From positions 5,642,001 to 5,706,000 of the forward strand of contig CAJFCV020000006.1 in assembly GCA_904066235.2 (NCBI GenBank): 64,000 bases of DNA, in the 5' to 3' direction. Shown one piece after another: positions 47,837 through 59,681 of the stretch (its first letter is position 1; each line of letters begins with the position of its first letter). The position numbers were made by a program, and so were the translations under genes. A model generated the notes under the pieces. The model had not been told where the DNA came from, made no database searches, and saw only the letters and a list, made by a program, of their open reading frames with translations. This stretch comes from Bursaphelenchus xylophilus. Its lineage: Eukaryota; Nematoda; Chromadorea; Rhabditida; Aphelenchoididae.

Positions 47837-50800
47837 TCAAGAGTTTTGAACGACCCCTGTGACAAACACTTTCTGGCCTTGTCTAACGGCTGCTTCATGT
47901 TGTTTTACTTGCTTTAAATACACTCCAAATGTCATGGAAGTTCCTCCTCGGAGATTTCTCAAAGCCATTAATACATTTGGATTCTTTTCCCCGGTTTTTT
48001 GATCAATGCAGATCATCTGACAGCGGGTGCATTTTCCAGTCACCTAAATAAATATCATCTTTAGATAACTGCAGGCTATCCTTGTAACGTTCTTTGTTAA
48101 AACCTACTTCAAATTCTGTACTCCCAATAAAGATTCTTTCCATTTTGTCTTCCAAAAAGGCTGAATTCGACCCAAAATTGACCACAAAATTGGATCTAAA
48201 TCGACCTTCCACTTCATGGTAAGACAGGCCCGTAACATCGGCCATATAATCAATTGAAGCCTTGCTGATTAACAAGTAATCGGCATGATTCGAGAAGTTT
48301 TGTTTGTCATCTTCAGAATCAAGACGTAAAAGACGACAGCCTGAGGGCAAACCAATTGCTTTCAACCATTCCGAGGCCAGATCCCCACAGTCCAAAGCGG
48401 AAATACTAAAAGTTAACAAGGCTGCACTGTATTACTCTGTCAACCTACTCTTTTACGCACACTCTCGAGTTGACTTCTCTTCCAACCCGATCCAGATCAA
48501 TCTCCAAGTCATTCTCCACTCCTTGACGATCCTTTAAAAGTAGGGAATTTGCTGAAAACTATTGAAAATAATCTTAGATTTCAACGAGTACTACCTGACA
48601 CTTCACTGAACACATCTCCGGATGCTGTTTTTGAGTGATTGGTACTCCCTCACTAGTCACAACCATGAACTTCCGGTCCCATTTAAGACCTCCATTACTA
48701 GTTTTCCAAGAAGAAACGACCATTGCGGATGCTGATTTCAATGGATAAACAGAGATCTTGGATAATTCTCCAAGTCTGGGGATATCATCAGCATTGAAAG
48801 TCGTGAAAAGATCGGGACTGGAGTTGACAAAACAAGTCGAGATCATCATCTTCAGCCATCTAATGTCCTGAAAATATCCAGTTCAACATCAAAGATGATA
48901 AAGAAGATAACCAGACAACATTGCGCTTACTTCCATCGTATTCAACCTTCCAATAGACACCCTCAAAGATCCAGCCGGCCTTCCATCAACTGTATCCATC
49001 TCATCTCCACATTCCTTCCCACTATCTCTCAATCTTATTCTTACATCAGCATCTAATCCAAGGTATTCCGAACAGGCCCCTTGATTACACATACAGCCAG
49101 TTCGAAGGTCAATTCCGTACAAATCTGCCATCTTCTCCACCTGAAAATAATGTAGATTCTATAATAGGCCTACCTCAACATAACCAATGACATTTCCATC
49201 ATCTCGGAGTAAATTGAAGTTTACAATCGGCCCTTGGTAAGAGCGCAATTTGTCCGTTCCAAAATATTTCCATCCATTTCCATAGAGCACCGCGATCGGT
49301 CTTCCATTGTGGTGGGTCGTCGTGGACAAGAAATGGTAAAAATTTTCGGCAAGTTTCATTGTACCTTCCTCAATTTGTTCCATCCCTCCAAGCCGTTCAA
49401 GGTCATCAAATCCAGAATTTAAAGCGGCAATTGCGTAGAAATCAATGGTTCCTTGTTCAAACCTACACCGTCATAACTTATCAAAAGATAATCTACCTTG
49501 TTGAAACCTCCTCCTTCCGGTCGACTTCAAACCCTTCAAGCGAAATATAATTTACAGTTCCACCTCCAAAGTAATTCTGACGCAATAAATGTTCCCGCCC
49601 TCGTTTCAGAAGTAGTGCTCCCAATCCAGTAGGAAATCCAACCATTTTGTAGAAAGAGAAGGCCATAAAAGAAATATCAAAATTTGTAACATCCAGCTTT
49701 GAAGTCGCTACCCAAGCAGCGGAGTCCAGGATAACATGGAGAGAGGGGATTTCTAAATTTGAGGGTTATACTGTACTTCAGGTCAGTTAGCAGCGGTTCT
49801 TTTAGCTAGCTAATAGCAATTTTTGTCATTTTCGAATACACCAGCGGGCCTAGCTGGACCGCGATTTTCCGTTGGGCCAAAAATAAACCGAGTCCGGGAA
49901 CCATGTCTAAATTTGTGTCTTACGAAATTTAATTCTCAGGTTTTCTATGGAGAAATTATCAGTCCATCCGACAATGGACCTCCAAAAATTTATAGAACTC
50001 ATAAGCGAGCCCATGCACGGAAATCTTTAGTAAAAGGCGAAAGATTTGTCCGTTTGAGGATGCATGGACCCCAGAGATGACATTCGAATCTTTTTACGAA
50101 CCTCTCAGAAATGTCTCTATCGGTAAGTGTATGGGTTCCTCGTTGGAGCGCGAGAGAAGAGACAGTTCAGAAATGAAAAAGAAAGAGAGAAAAGGGATCA
50201 CTTTTGCGCAACCCTTTTCTCTTTTGAAAACAACACGAACTCACTCTTCCGCAGTCGATTTATCAGATCCAAGTCATATTTTCTTCCACAGAAATTACTC
50301 TCAGCGGTCATTGAAAACAAATGATTACAATCACTGTGTACAACATCCTTCGGATCATTATTCAAATAATCATTCAGCTCCTCATAGGTGGTGACTACCA
50401 GCTGTTCGTAATGAAAATAGTTCCTCATTCCAAGTATGGAAGTGTGGGAGTCTTTGAACATCATTAAGACGCTGTGATTCCCTGTAAAGACTTATATTAT
50501 AAAATAATAGGAAAGCTCACAGTTGACACTTTGAAGTGATGCTACGATGGGCTGATTGCTTTTGGAATTGTAGTGAAACAATCTTGCAGTCATCTCCAAA
50601 GCATGAGTTGTATTTGATGTAAAAATTACAGAATAGTCGGATTTCGAGGCTCCGAAGAATGATAATATACTGTAACATAAAATATGGAATTAAATTATTA
50701 CTTTTTCCTACCGATTCCTGACATTTTCAACAATGATATTAGTCTTCCTTCCCGATTCATGAGTGCTATGGGGGTTAGCCAGGATACTATCCTTGAGAAC

Positions 50801-50881
50801 ATTCTCAGCCAGTGACTTTCGTTGCTCGTCAGAGATCAATCCAGCCCCAGCATTGTCCAAGTACACTTTTTTCAGAGGCAT
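47837..50881 (-). CDS. MOCOS: Molybdenum cofactor sulfurase (MOCOS)
   Basis: Cytosolic PLP enzyme that moves sulfur from cysteine onto Moco to activate xanthine and aldehyde oxidases. Exons: 50712-50881, 50521-50669, 50245-50481, 49497-49752, 49174-49462, 48931-49140, 48595-48867, 48449-48531, 48108-48405, 47837-48043; 723 residues. The N-terminal NifS-like domain has YLDNAGAGL, TSNTTHAL, AESNFCGRKY, VILDSAAWV and the PLP-lysine region SFYKMVGFPTGLGALL. The sulfur-carrying Cys lies in RTGCMCNQGAC. The C terminus has MOSC-N (ISVYPLKSASAM, KWDRKFMVV) and MOSC (RFRSNFVV, CTRCQMICID) domains. Length fits invertebrate MOCOS. CTTTCAG ends five bases before the ATG, a likely leader acceptor. Confidence 0.95.
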
Positions 50882-51169
50882 TTTGTCTGAAAGAAAATAA
50901 AAACAGATAAGACTTCACCGGGTTCCGTACATCATCAATCAACTAAAATAAGCGCTCTTCTTGTTCACTGATTTGTTCGGCTAGAGAAACAGCAAATTAA
51001 ATCGGTTGTGTATTCACTAAGAAAGTCAAAACATGTTGGGTAATGCTTTTCTTGCAAAATCTAGTAGCTTGTCTGTACAGCAATAGTTTCAATCCTCGTC
51101 CTTTCCCGCAATTTTGGAACTTTTGGCATAATGCTTCAAGTCGAGAAATATGTATATTATTTTTTATTG
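50882..51169. promoter_or_regulatory. Upstream region of MOCOS
   Basis: 288 bp between the MOCOS start and the large palindrome. AT-rich, with no open frame of note. It probably contains the MOCOS promoter. Confidence 0.3.
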
Positions 51170-52445
51170 GGAAAAATATTTTCGCCCAGAATTAAAAATA
51201 TTTTTCCCCAGAAAAGAGCATTATAGAAAAACTCCTATTTTCTCCCAGAAAAAATATATTTTCTCCCAGAAAGAAAATATTTTTCCCCAGAAAAGAGCAT
51301 TATAGAAAAACTCCTATTTTCTCCCAGAAAAGAAAATATTTTCTCCCAGAAAGTATAATTTTGTAAAGATAAAGCACGGAAGTAGTAAAAATTGATGAAT
51401 TTACTAGTAAAATAAATTAAGCAGTAGTGTAAAATAGTATTTGTGGTAAGTTTTTGAGGAAATACTGGAAATAGATGTAATCGAATAGATGTAATCGGAA
51501 ATAGATGTAATCACTTTTTTGTGGTCAAAGGGTGCACTGACAGCCTGTCTGTGTCGTCTTCAGCGCCAAGAAGAACATATAGATTTACAATAAGAGAAAC
51601 TCATCCTTATTTTCATTGGGAACAAAAGATATCCAAGAATAAACCATTAAAGAATTCATTCATACATGTCTTTGCATAAATCATTATAATTCTTACTGGT
51701 TTTTAAACTCAATTAAGAAGTCGTCTAAAGTAATATCTGGAAGTTGAAAATCTGAACAAAGATTGGAAAAACGTGGAATTTCCAACTTTATTGCAAGTAG
51801 TAATGTAAAATACGATGCATGGGTCCCAGAGAAGTGCATAATATTGGATTCGAACTGACATATTGCCTTGTCGTGCTGAATTAAACCTTCACGGTATCTA
51901 CGTCTTCGACGTCACTATCTTTTAGAAGGTAGTAATCTCTCATGTTTTATTCTTGAATGTCTTTTTTCCCGTTGAGTTTTTTTTTTGATGAATTTCTCTT
52001 ATTGTAAATCTGAATGTTCTTCCCGGCGCAGAAGGCGGAAAAGAAAGGCTGTCGATGTACACTTCAATGTACTCTTTGACCACAAAAAAGTGAAAATCAC
52101 AAAAAATGAGAATCATTTTTGAAATCAGCACCGTCGATTACATCTATTTCCAGTATTTCCTCAAAAACTTACCACAAATACTATTTTACACTACTGCTTA
52201 ATTTATTTTACTAGTAAATTCATCAATTTTTACTACTTCCGTGCTTTATTTTTACAAAATTATGCTTTCTGGGAGAAAATATTTTCTTTTCTGGGAGAAA
52301 ATAGCATTTTTTTCATAATTCTCTTTTCTGGGGAAAAATATTTTCTTTCTGGGAGAAAATATATTTTTTCTGGGAGAAAATAGGAGTTTTTCTATAATGC
52401 TCTTTTCTGGGGAAAAATATTTTTAATTCTGGGAGAAAAATATAG
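51170..52445. repeat. Large palindromic repeat with TTTTCTCCCAGAAA ladder
   Basis: About 1.28 kb. Arms run roughly 51170-51620 and 51995-52445. The outer 200 bp of each arm is built from short imperfect tandem units around TTTTCTCCCAGAAA and TTTTTCCCCAGAAAAGAG, and a unit of about 100 bp is duplicated in the left arm. The inner arm is unique sequence (AAGCACGGAAGTAGTAAAAA). Arms pair almost throughout. No clear target-site duplication or transposase is seen. Confidence 0.75.
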
Positions 52446-52571
52446 ACCCTTTTTTATTCCCCAGAGTTTCTCCCGTTTCGCTGGATTCTTGACGCGTTGA
52501 AGGGAAGCACATTGTTCGTATCGAACAGCTTTTCGGGAGTTATTATTCAAAAAGAAATGGTGAAAAAGTAG

Positions 52572-54505
52572 ATGAATCTGATCCAGCGGTTTGTTTCCCT
52601 CCTCTTTTTTGTTGTTTTTGTGGTCTTCTTGGTGATCAAGGGATTAAAACAGGATGTGCAGGATATAGAGGTGAGCTTTAGTAGTTATGATTTTTGTCAT
52701 GTGTTGCGTATTAGGTATCTAAAATGTAAATAGTATTATTTTATATTGTTTTTAGGTACCTTCCGAAGAATATGCTCGATTATCGGAAGATCTAAAACGT
52801 CTAGAACGCCTGTTGGCTCTCGAAAATAAAGATCTTGAGGATGTTCGCGGCAAACTCGAAATGCTTGAAAAGAGCCGACCAAATGTAAAGCCTCTATCAT
52901 CTTATTTTATTCTTTAGGAGGTCCACAAAGAAGGAAGAGGACCGTGGAATAAACCAATCGCTGTGCTTATATTTACGTGTAATAGGGCGGATGCCGTCAA
53001 AGTTTTAATCGATAAACTTCAGAAGTAGGTTGAAAAAACAATATTTTTTATGAGGTCTTTAGGGCAAGAACATCACCAGAACAGTTTCATCTTATTGTTA
53101 GTCAAGACTGTGACGATGTTAGTGTGAAAAAGGCAGTAGAGGAGTTTGGAAGCAATGTAACATACGTGAAGGTCAGTGTTATTGCTTTATTTTTCACTGT
53201 TGATTTAGATTTGACTACAATTTTTACAATTTTAGCACACCAGTCCCAAACAAGCGCATATCAAGATTCCGGAGAATCAAAGGCGATATAGAACCTACTT
53301 TTACATTGCCCGCCATTACAAGCTCGGACTGGATTATGTTTTCAACGAGAGGAATTATGATTCAGTGATTATTGTCGAGGGTTCGTTTTTTTTATTTTTT
53401 TGTTATTGCTTTAGATGACCTCGACATAAGTCCTGATTTCTTTTCGTACTTCTCCGGAACTCGCTGGCTATTAGATGATGATCCCACGTTATATTGTATT
53501 TCTGCTTGGAACGATAATGGAAAAGCGCAACTGATTGATATGGAAGCGCACGATCTTCTTTATCGATCAGATTTCTTTCCCGGACTTGGATGGATGATGA
53601 CCAAGTAAGAGCAAGTTATATCTTAAAATTTTTGGAAGGTTATTCTTATATTTTTGAATTTTTAGTAACCTATGGAAAGAGTTGGGACCAAACTGGCCGG
53701 CTGGTTTCTGGGATGATTGGATTCGGGATCCAGCCAGACGGAAAGATCGACAATGCATTCGCCCTGAGATCTCGAGGACAGCCATGACAGATTTTGGAAA
53801 GAAAGGAGCTTCTGAGTGAGTGTTATAGAGTCGATCATTTTTTTATTTTTATAGAGGGCTTTTCTTCAATCATTACCTCAAGAAGATTATTCTGAACAAC
53901 AAAACCGTGGATTTTACCCAGAAAGATCACAGCCAACTTCTTTCCGAGGCGTATCTCAAGAGTTTTGTCGCCAAAGTTTACGCTCTTCCACGAATATCCA
54001 TCAACGATTTTTTGTTGTTGAATGAGAAAGGAGGCGCATACAGAGTGGAGTACTTCTCCATGCAGGAGTATACGGATCATACCAGGAAAATCAAGGTCAT
54101 GGGAGATACAAAGGTAAGAGACATTTTTGGGATTTAAGGTCGGTCCGATTTTTTAAAATTTTTTTCGAAAAAACATTCGTTCTTCTGGAGAAGATTTGGC
54201 CCAAACTAAATTTGCTTTCCATTTAAGGAAGCAAAACGGGGAAACCGTTTCCTGACGAAATCGCAGTCAAGTTTAGAGACTTTTTCAAACCCCCAAAACA
54301 CGACCTATTTCTTCGTTCTTACATGATTGTTCTTGAACCTGGGGTAATTTTCTTATTTTAGGCCGGTGTTCCGCGGACAGCCTATCGAGGAATTGTAACT
54401 GCCTTTATACGAGGTAAGCGTCTATATCTGGCACCTGCCGATCGAAACTTCAAAGGTTACGATAAGGATTGGGAAGCGCCGCAAGATATCCTGGACGGGT
54501 CCTAA
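52572..54505 (+). CDS. MGAT1: Alpha-1,3-mannosyl-glycoprotein 2-beta-N-acetylglucosaminyltransferase (GnT I)
   Basis: Golgi enzyme that adds the first GlcNAc on the route to complex and paucimannose N-glycans. Exons: 52572-52670, 52756-52884, 52918-53024, 53063-53171, 53236-53380, 53415-53604, 53666-53815, 53855-54113, 54362-54505; 443 residues, almost the length of the human enzyme. Type II anchor at residues 7-25 ([15 protein letters not shown]), coiled stem ([14 protein letters not shown]), then the GT13 catalytic domain: [13 protein letters not shown], the metal-binding [29 protein letters not shown] and the catalytic WDDWIR. All key motifs are intact. Introns of 33, 34 and 38 bp occur here. 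It ends convergent with the prepropeptide gene, 173 bp away. Confidence 0.96.
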
Positions 54506-54678
54506 ATTGCCAAAGACTTTCTAAAATAGAACACGGTGTAGATATCTGTTGATTGTTATAACTATTTATATATTTATAAACAATAAGTTATGTAATCTCC
54601 AGGATTATGCGATATCAAGGCTCTCTTATTCCATGGATAAGGTCATGGTCGGCGGTCGGTTGCCGTTCGGTTGGTTGG

Positions 54679-55477
54679 TCAGGCATCAAAAATACGACAG
54701 AACTTGAAACGGCATGCATATCCTGAAAGAATCGTTAAATTCTTTTAAAGCGCGCTACATAGGAAAGCTTTATTTTAGAAAGAGGTGGGCCAACTCAAGA
54801 TAACTAACATTTACCCTCCTTACTTTTGTAAACTGGCCCTGTTGATCGTCGCTCCCGATCCCCAATGGCTTGTCCGTCGATGGAATCGATCAATTCAGCC
54901 AATTCATTGTCTGCCTCGGCCTTATGTAACCATTGATATGAGGCCAATGGTCGGATCGAAGATGGGGCCGGCCTCATCATTCGCATGTATGCCAGAGAGT
55001 ATGGGAAACTCTGAAATGTCATCTAAAGGGATTAGGGATCAAAATTAAAGTTCCTGAACTTTGCGCAAATTTTGCTGTAAAGAAAATGAACTGGACGACG
55101 TCAGATGACACATAAGGAAACTGATGGAATCCTGGTATTTATTGTCAGAGGAATAAAATAAAAACAAAACAGCCTGGTCATGACAGGTTGGTTATTCATA
55201 GAAAACAGTTTGAAGTTCATAAACAATAACATTAAATTCCGGGGATGAAATTTTGAAATGTCATCAAGCCTAAGACACTATTAGAAACATGATCTTTTAA
55301 CAATTATCCTGTCACGGCTATCATCAAAAGGCGACTTACGCCCATTGGACTGACCCGAGCCACCCGGAACAGCTTCTGTTTGTCGGATTTGGCCTTAGGA
55401 CTGGGCACACCGCTAGCCAGATGGATTGCCAACGCCATGCCCACAATCAGCAGGGCCCACGAGAATCGAGAACACAT
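54679..55477 (-). CDS. Candidate neuropeptide/peptide-hormone precursor with C-terminal Cys-x4-Cys peptide
   Basis: Exons: 55340-55477, 54824-55010, 54679-54722; 122 residues. A signal peptide (FSWALLIVGMALAIHLASG) is followed by a basic and proline-containing middle and an acidic spacer (EADNELAELIDSID). Near the end, dibasic sites RERR and KR frame STGPVY and release the last 13 residues, YACRFKFCRIFDA. The two Cys are the only ones after the signal peptide, so the product should be a six-residue disulfide loop with core RFKF. No C-terminal Gly is present, so it would not be amidated. Loop size recalls urotensin II and vasopressin-type peptides, but the sequence matches no family I know. 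The third exon is only 44 bp; both its splice junctions keep the frame. Confidence 0.72.
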
Positions 55478-56174
55478 CGCGGACGGTGGGAAATAATATT
55501 GAATGGACTGTTCGGGTCGTCCTATCGCTATCGGGGATATGGCTGACTTAATTTGAATACTGGTTCCATTAAAACTTCCTTTAAAGAGAGGGAGATTAAT
55601 CCCCTTTTGCCGGTTAAATGAACATACTCCACCCACAAATGGCACACGTATCCTTGGCTGCGCAGCCTATCCTTTCCAGAATTACCGTATCAACTTTAGA
55701 GGAGGGAGGGGGGTTTCTTGCATAGGGATGGCTGTAGAGGTAAGAGCCATCCCTATGAAAGAGGATGTACGATATGAGGACTGGATAAATGGTCAGATAA
55801 CGCATAAATTGACGGTTCTAGTCATCGAATTACATTTTGCATAGTCTTATCATCTTGATTTATTGTTAATCTCGTCACTTTCATTTGTGTCGCAATTATT
55901 TTATTTTTTTTGGGGAATCACACATCTTCGAAACTTCTCCGGTCATCAAAATGTCATCATGTCAATCTATCATAGTTCCTCATAATAATAATTTCTAGGT
56001 TATCTTCTCCTTCCATTTAGTGTAATATTATATTTATAATCCAAAGAGAATATTTAAAAACGAAACTTCAAACGAATACTCTCAAAACAAATAATTGGCA
56101 GTAATTTATTCGACACAAAAATTTTAAATTTTCAGCCGAACAGAGATCAAGGCGAAGACGGAGAGAGAAAAGTG
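55478..56174. other. Spacer upstream of the prepropeptide gene
   Basis: 697 bp. The first part should hold the promoter of the prepropeptide gene. CATAGGGATGGCT at 55720 is followed closely by its complement AGCCATCCCTATG (about 55745), a small perfect hairpin of unknown meaning. The right part holds the 3' UTR of the stomatin gene. Confidence 0.35.
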
Positions 56175-57855
56175 TCACCGGATCGAATCGCCCATAAAAT
56201 GTCGAAAAAGTTCGACCGGTAAGGGAAACACGATGGTCGAGTTCTTTTCGGCGCTGAAAATAGATGCCTGGCCTTTGAAATAATGACATAAAACACTGAT
56301 AAACTCGTTTGATATAACAAATAGGATTACGGTGGGGACTTACGCAACACTGTTTAATGTCTGTAGATACCGTAGTTGAAGGGCTGCGGGCGATTGGGAA
56401 ATAATTGTAGCGGCTTCCCAGAGAGATTTAGAGGCTTTTTGCTCTCCTTCGGCAGCGATCACCTGAAAAATATAAATTTAAATAAAGAAAATGGGCAATG
56501 GATTACTTGTTGAAGAGTAACTTTCTTACTTTAGCTCTGGCTTCGCGTGTAGCCTCGGCTTCAGCAGCCATAGCACGTTGGAGTTGAACGGGAAGACGGA
56601 CATCCTTTCTGAAAATAAATATATCATTCACGTTATGTCTCTTTTAACACTTTGAAATACTTGATTCCATATAGTTTTCTTACATCTCGACCCGTTCCAC
56701 CTTGATTCCCCATGAAGCCGTGGTCTCGGCCAAGAGTGTTTGCATGGCCTCAGCGATGGAATCACGGTCGGATAAGATCTCCGACAGATTCCGTGTTCCT
56801 AACATGTTCCGCAATGCAGTTTGAGCCAGTAATCTTGTAGAATGATGTGCATTCTCGACGTTTGCCACGCTGACAGTTGCATTGCATATTCGATAATAGA
56901 CTACTGCGTCTACGGAGACTGTTACGCTATCTCGGGTCAAAATCTGAAATCATAATTTGATCAATGAATTAATCTATTTAAAATCTTTTCTTACTTCTTG
57001 AGGGGGAACACTGAACGAGACTGTTCGGAGGTCCACTTTTGTATAACTTTCTATACACGGCATCACGAAGAAGATCCCCGGTCCCTTCGCTCCACCTCCA
57101 ATCAACCTTCCCAGTCTGAATATAACTGCTCTCTCGTATTCTTGAACCACCTAAATGATTGGAAGAATACAGTAATCATTGCGAAACACACCTTCAAACA
57201 AAAGCAGACTGATATCGGGAAGGTGACCATAAAGAAAATGTAAGAGAGTGTCATCAGAATCCATCCACAAAAACCGACACCAGTATCGTATACATCAGCT
57301 AAACTTTTATTGTAATCAATATGTAATCGACCGGGCACCTACGAGAGAGATTTTTAGGGTAATAACTGAGCTTGAGTTGGGCAAGAGATTGACGACGGGC
57401 TTCCTTTTCCTCCTAAATGCCAAGTGTAATATTTTTGATTTTGCAATTTCATTAATACGCCATACCTTTGCAAAAATTAACGGGTTCAGGGTGAACCTCC
57501 GCCCCATTCGTGCGCCTGCCGGGAAAGATTGGGATCCATGGCGAGATCCGATGGTCGACCCCGATCTGGGCCTTCTAAAAGTGGCTGTAGCGATCGGGAA
57601 CTCGGGTACGTTGATATGAATACTCTGCGGCACATCTTCCTCCTTCTCGGGCTCATCTTCCTGGGATCCCCCCATCAGCCGACTACGCTCGTCCTCGTCG
57701 CCAGAACTGTTATCTTCAAGTGAGGAGCCTTCTGAAGCAGTGGATGATAAGTTGGGATCATGGGAATGATAAGACGGATGGGGACGAGAACGATAATGAG
57801 GCTGGCTACGAGAAGATGGTGGGGCCGAGACCTTCTGAGTTACTCTCCGATGCAT
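56175..57855 (-). CDS. Stomatin-family membrane protein (MEC-2/UNC-1-like)
   Basis: Inner-leaflet hairpin protein that oligomerises at cholesterol-rich membrane and tunes ion channels such as DEG/ENaC. Exons: 57466-57855, 57192-57338, 56995-57150, 56684-56943, 56530-56608, 56344-56462, 56175-56253; 409 residues. A long polar N terminus, rich in Ser, Pro and acidic residues, leads to the hydrophobic hairpin [20 protein letters not shown] with the conserved Pro. The SPFH domain follows: [61 protein letters not shown] and [11 protein letters not shown], ending VFPLPVELF. It is slightly shorter than MEC-2 and lacks its long C-terminal tail. The frame remains open across the first intron, so an isoform with 42 extra residues region retained is conceivable but not supported. 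Confidence 0.95.
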
Positions 57856-59681
57856 TTAGGTTAGATTTCAGAGTAATATGAATTAGAGGCTGTAGAGAAT
57901 ATTGCCGATGGGATTAGACGTTACACAAACAGAACACTTAACGGTAAGGTTCTTTTCTAAATGGCCTTGCTTTCCGGGAGACTTGTTCTGGGCTCCCAAA
58001 ACAACCGCTCTGAACCCCGCCGCCTCAGATGACACGCAATCTTCTGGGCACTGGGTCGTCCATGCTAATGCAAGATGAAGAACAAACTCTTTTCCGTTTT
58101 AGCATTCTTGTACTTCATTCAGTTCGCCCTGTTCTCACAGATTCGCGACGCCTTGTCCCCCGAGGAAAACATGAGGCCGGATTCTGATTCCGTGTGTCGG
58201 AAGTATTCCTGACGGAGTTTCTAATAGAATCACGCCCCGAGTTGAGTGAGGGGGATTGTCCACTCCACAAAAGTTTGAAAGTAATTAGGTCATATGGGAG
58301 AGGCCAATGGAAACATGAAAGTGCCTGAGGGTGGGAGAGGCTGAATTGGGGGGGTAATCCAATTTTATAAAGGTTACGGATTTCTGAGAAACTTTAAAGA
58401 CAAAGGGGGGTAATCGAGATTGATACCAGAAGCCAAAGTTATCCTTTTTTTTAATTATCTTTGGAATACTTTATCGTTTTTCAATCCAACTATGATATTA
58501 TAATTAATCTAAACTCTTTTTACATTATTAAAAGAATTCTGCCTGATTTAAATCCCTTCAAATCGATGGCTACAAAAAACATCTGGAGGGAAGGTCAGAC
58601 ACGGGTATCCATAAATTTTGAAGAATGAAGAATGGACTCACAAAGCCGCGGTTATGAATTGACTTCGGGCATGACAGACCTATTATACGACAAAAACATT
58701 CGGCATTAAAAACCTGATTTTCGAACAAAAAGTCGGGATTTTGTAAACATAAACCTGAGACTGGATACAATGACAGGTAGTAATCATGTTGAAACAACTA
58801 TATGCAAAACAGTTGTTATAGTCATCATCTCTTCTGCCCTTATAACATCCCTTCCGCTAAACCCTTCGGACATCATAAAGATTCCCGCAGAATTGCGCCC
58901 CATTTATGCTGTCCATCAGATGGCCTCGGGTATCGAGGTTTCGAACCAAGAACAAACAAAAAAGTCATGCCCTGAGGGCAAGTCAGCTCCTTGGATGAAA
59001 AATGAAATGTAAACTTCTTAACGGAAAGCATTCCAAATGGGGATTGTCTCTCGAACACGACACACGACATAAAACATCAAATAAAAGAAACAACGGCGGG
59101 AAAAGGGAATAAGGACTTGATATGATGTTCTTGATGTGATATGACAAAGACGACTGAGAGGTGAGAAATAAAACGACAAGAATCAAAGATATTAATAGGT
59201 TTTCGCCTACAAAATTTGTGAGTTGGAAACATGCCTGAATCAACATATTGATCGCCTCAGGCATTCAAGCAATGGCGTCGAAATTATAAAGGCCGTTACT
59301 TACTTTTGGAGTACCGCATTTTATATGTCTGGAGAAGCAACTGGCAATGTTAAGAAACTGTTCAAAGCTTTATACTAACAACTCCCATCCAAAAGAATGG
59401 GTTTAACGCATTTCAGCCACGCGATTCGACCGTTGAACGCGTAATTATCGCGGGAATTGTAATCATAATGAACTTACGAAGGCCTTCAACGCCCACTTTC
59501 AGTTCCCATAGCCTCAGGCAAGAAGGAAATGTATTCAGGTTGCAACCTGCCAATTTTTGTCTGCCCTTTTCTCGTTTTATGTTGGGCGTTCTGGAACAAT
59601 GTTACTGCTATAAATGGTGGATTTTCTCCTCAAAGTCAAGGTGAAAAGGCTTCAAGACTGAGTAACTGGTAAGACACTATA
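57856..59681. other. Gene-poor stretch upstream of the stomatin gene
   Basis: 1.8 kb. A weak open frame with a hydrophobic start lies at 58791-59012 but has no family features. Palindromic GCCCTGAGGGC occurs at 58970-58980 and GCCTCAGGC at about 59255 and 59511. The proximal part is the likely stomatin promoter. Confidence 0.35.

Noticed and set aside
54679..54722. Reading YACRFKFCRIFDA as elevenin, allatostatin-C, somatostatin or CCAP
   Set aside because: Cys spacing differs: those families have five or more residues between the cysteines. Only loop size in urotensin II and vasopressin is the same, and the residues differ.
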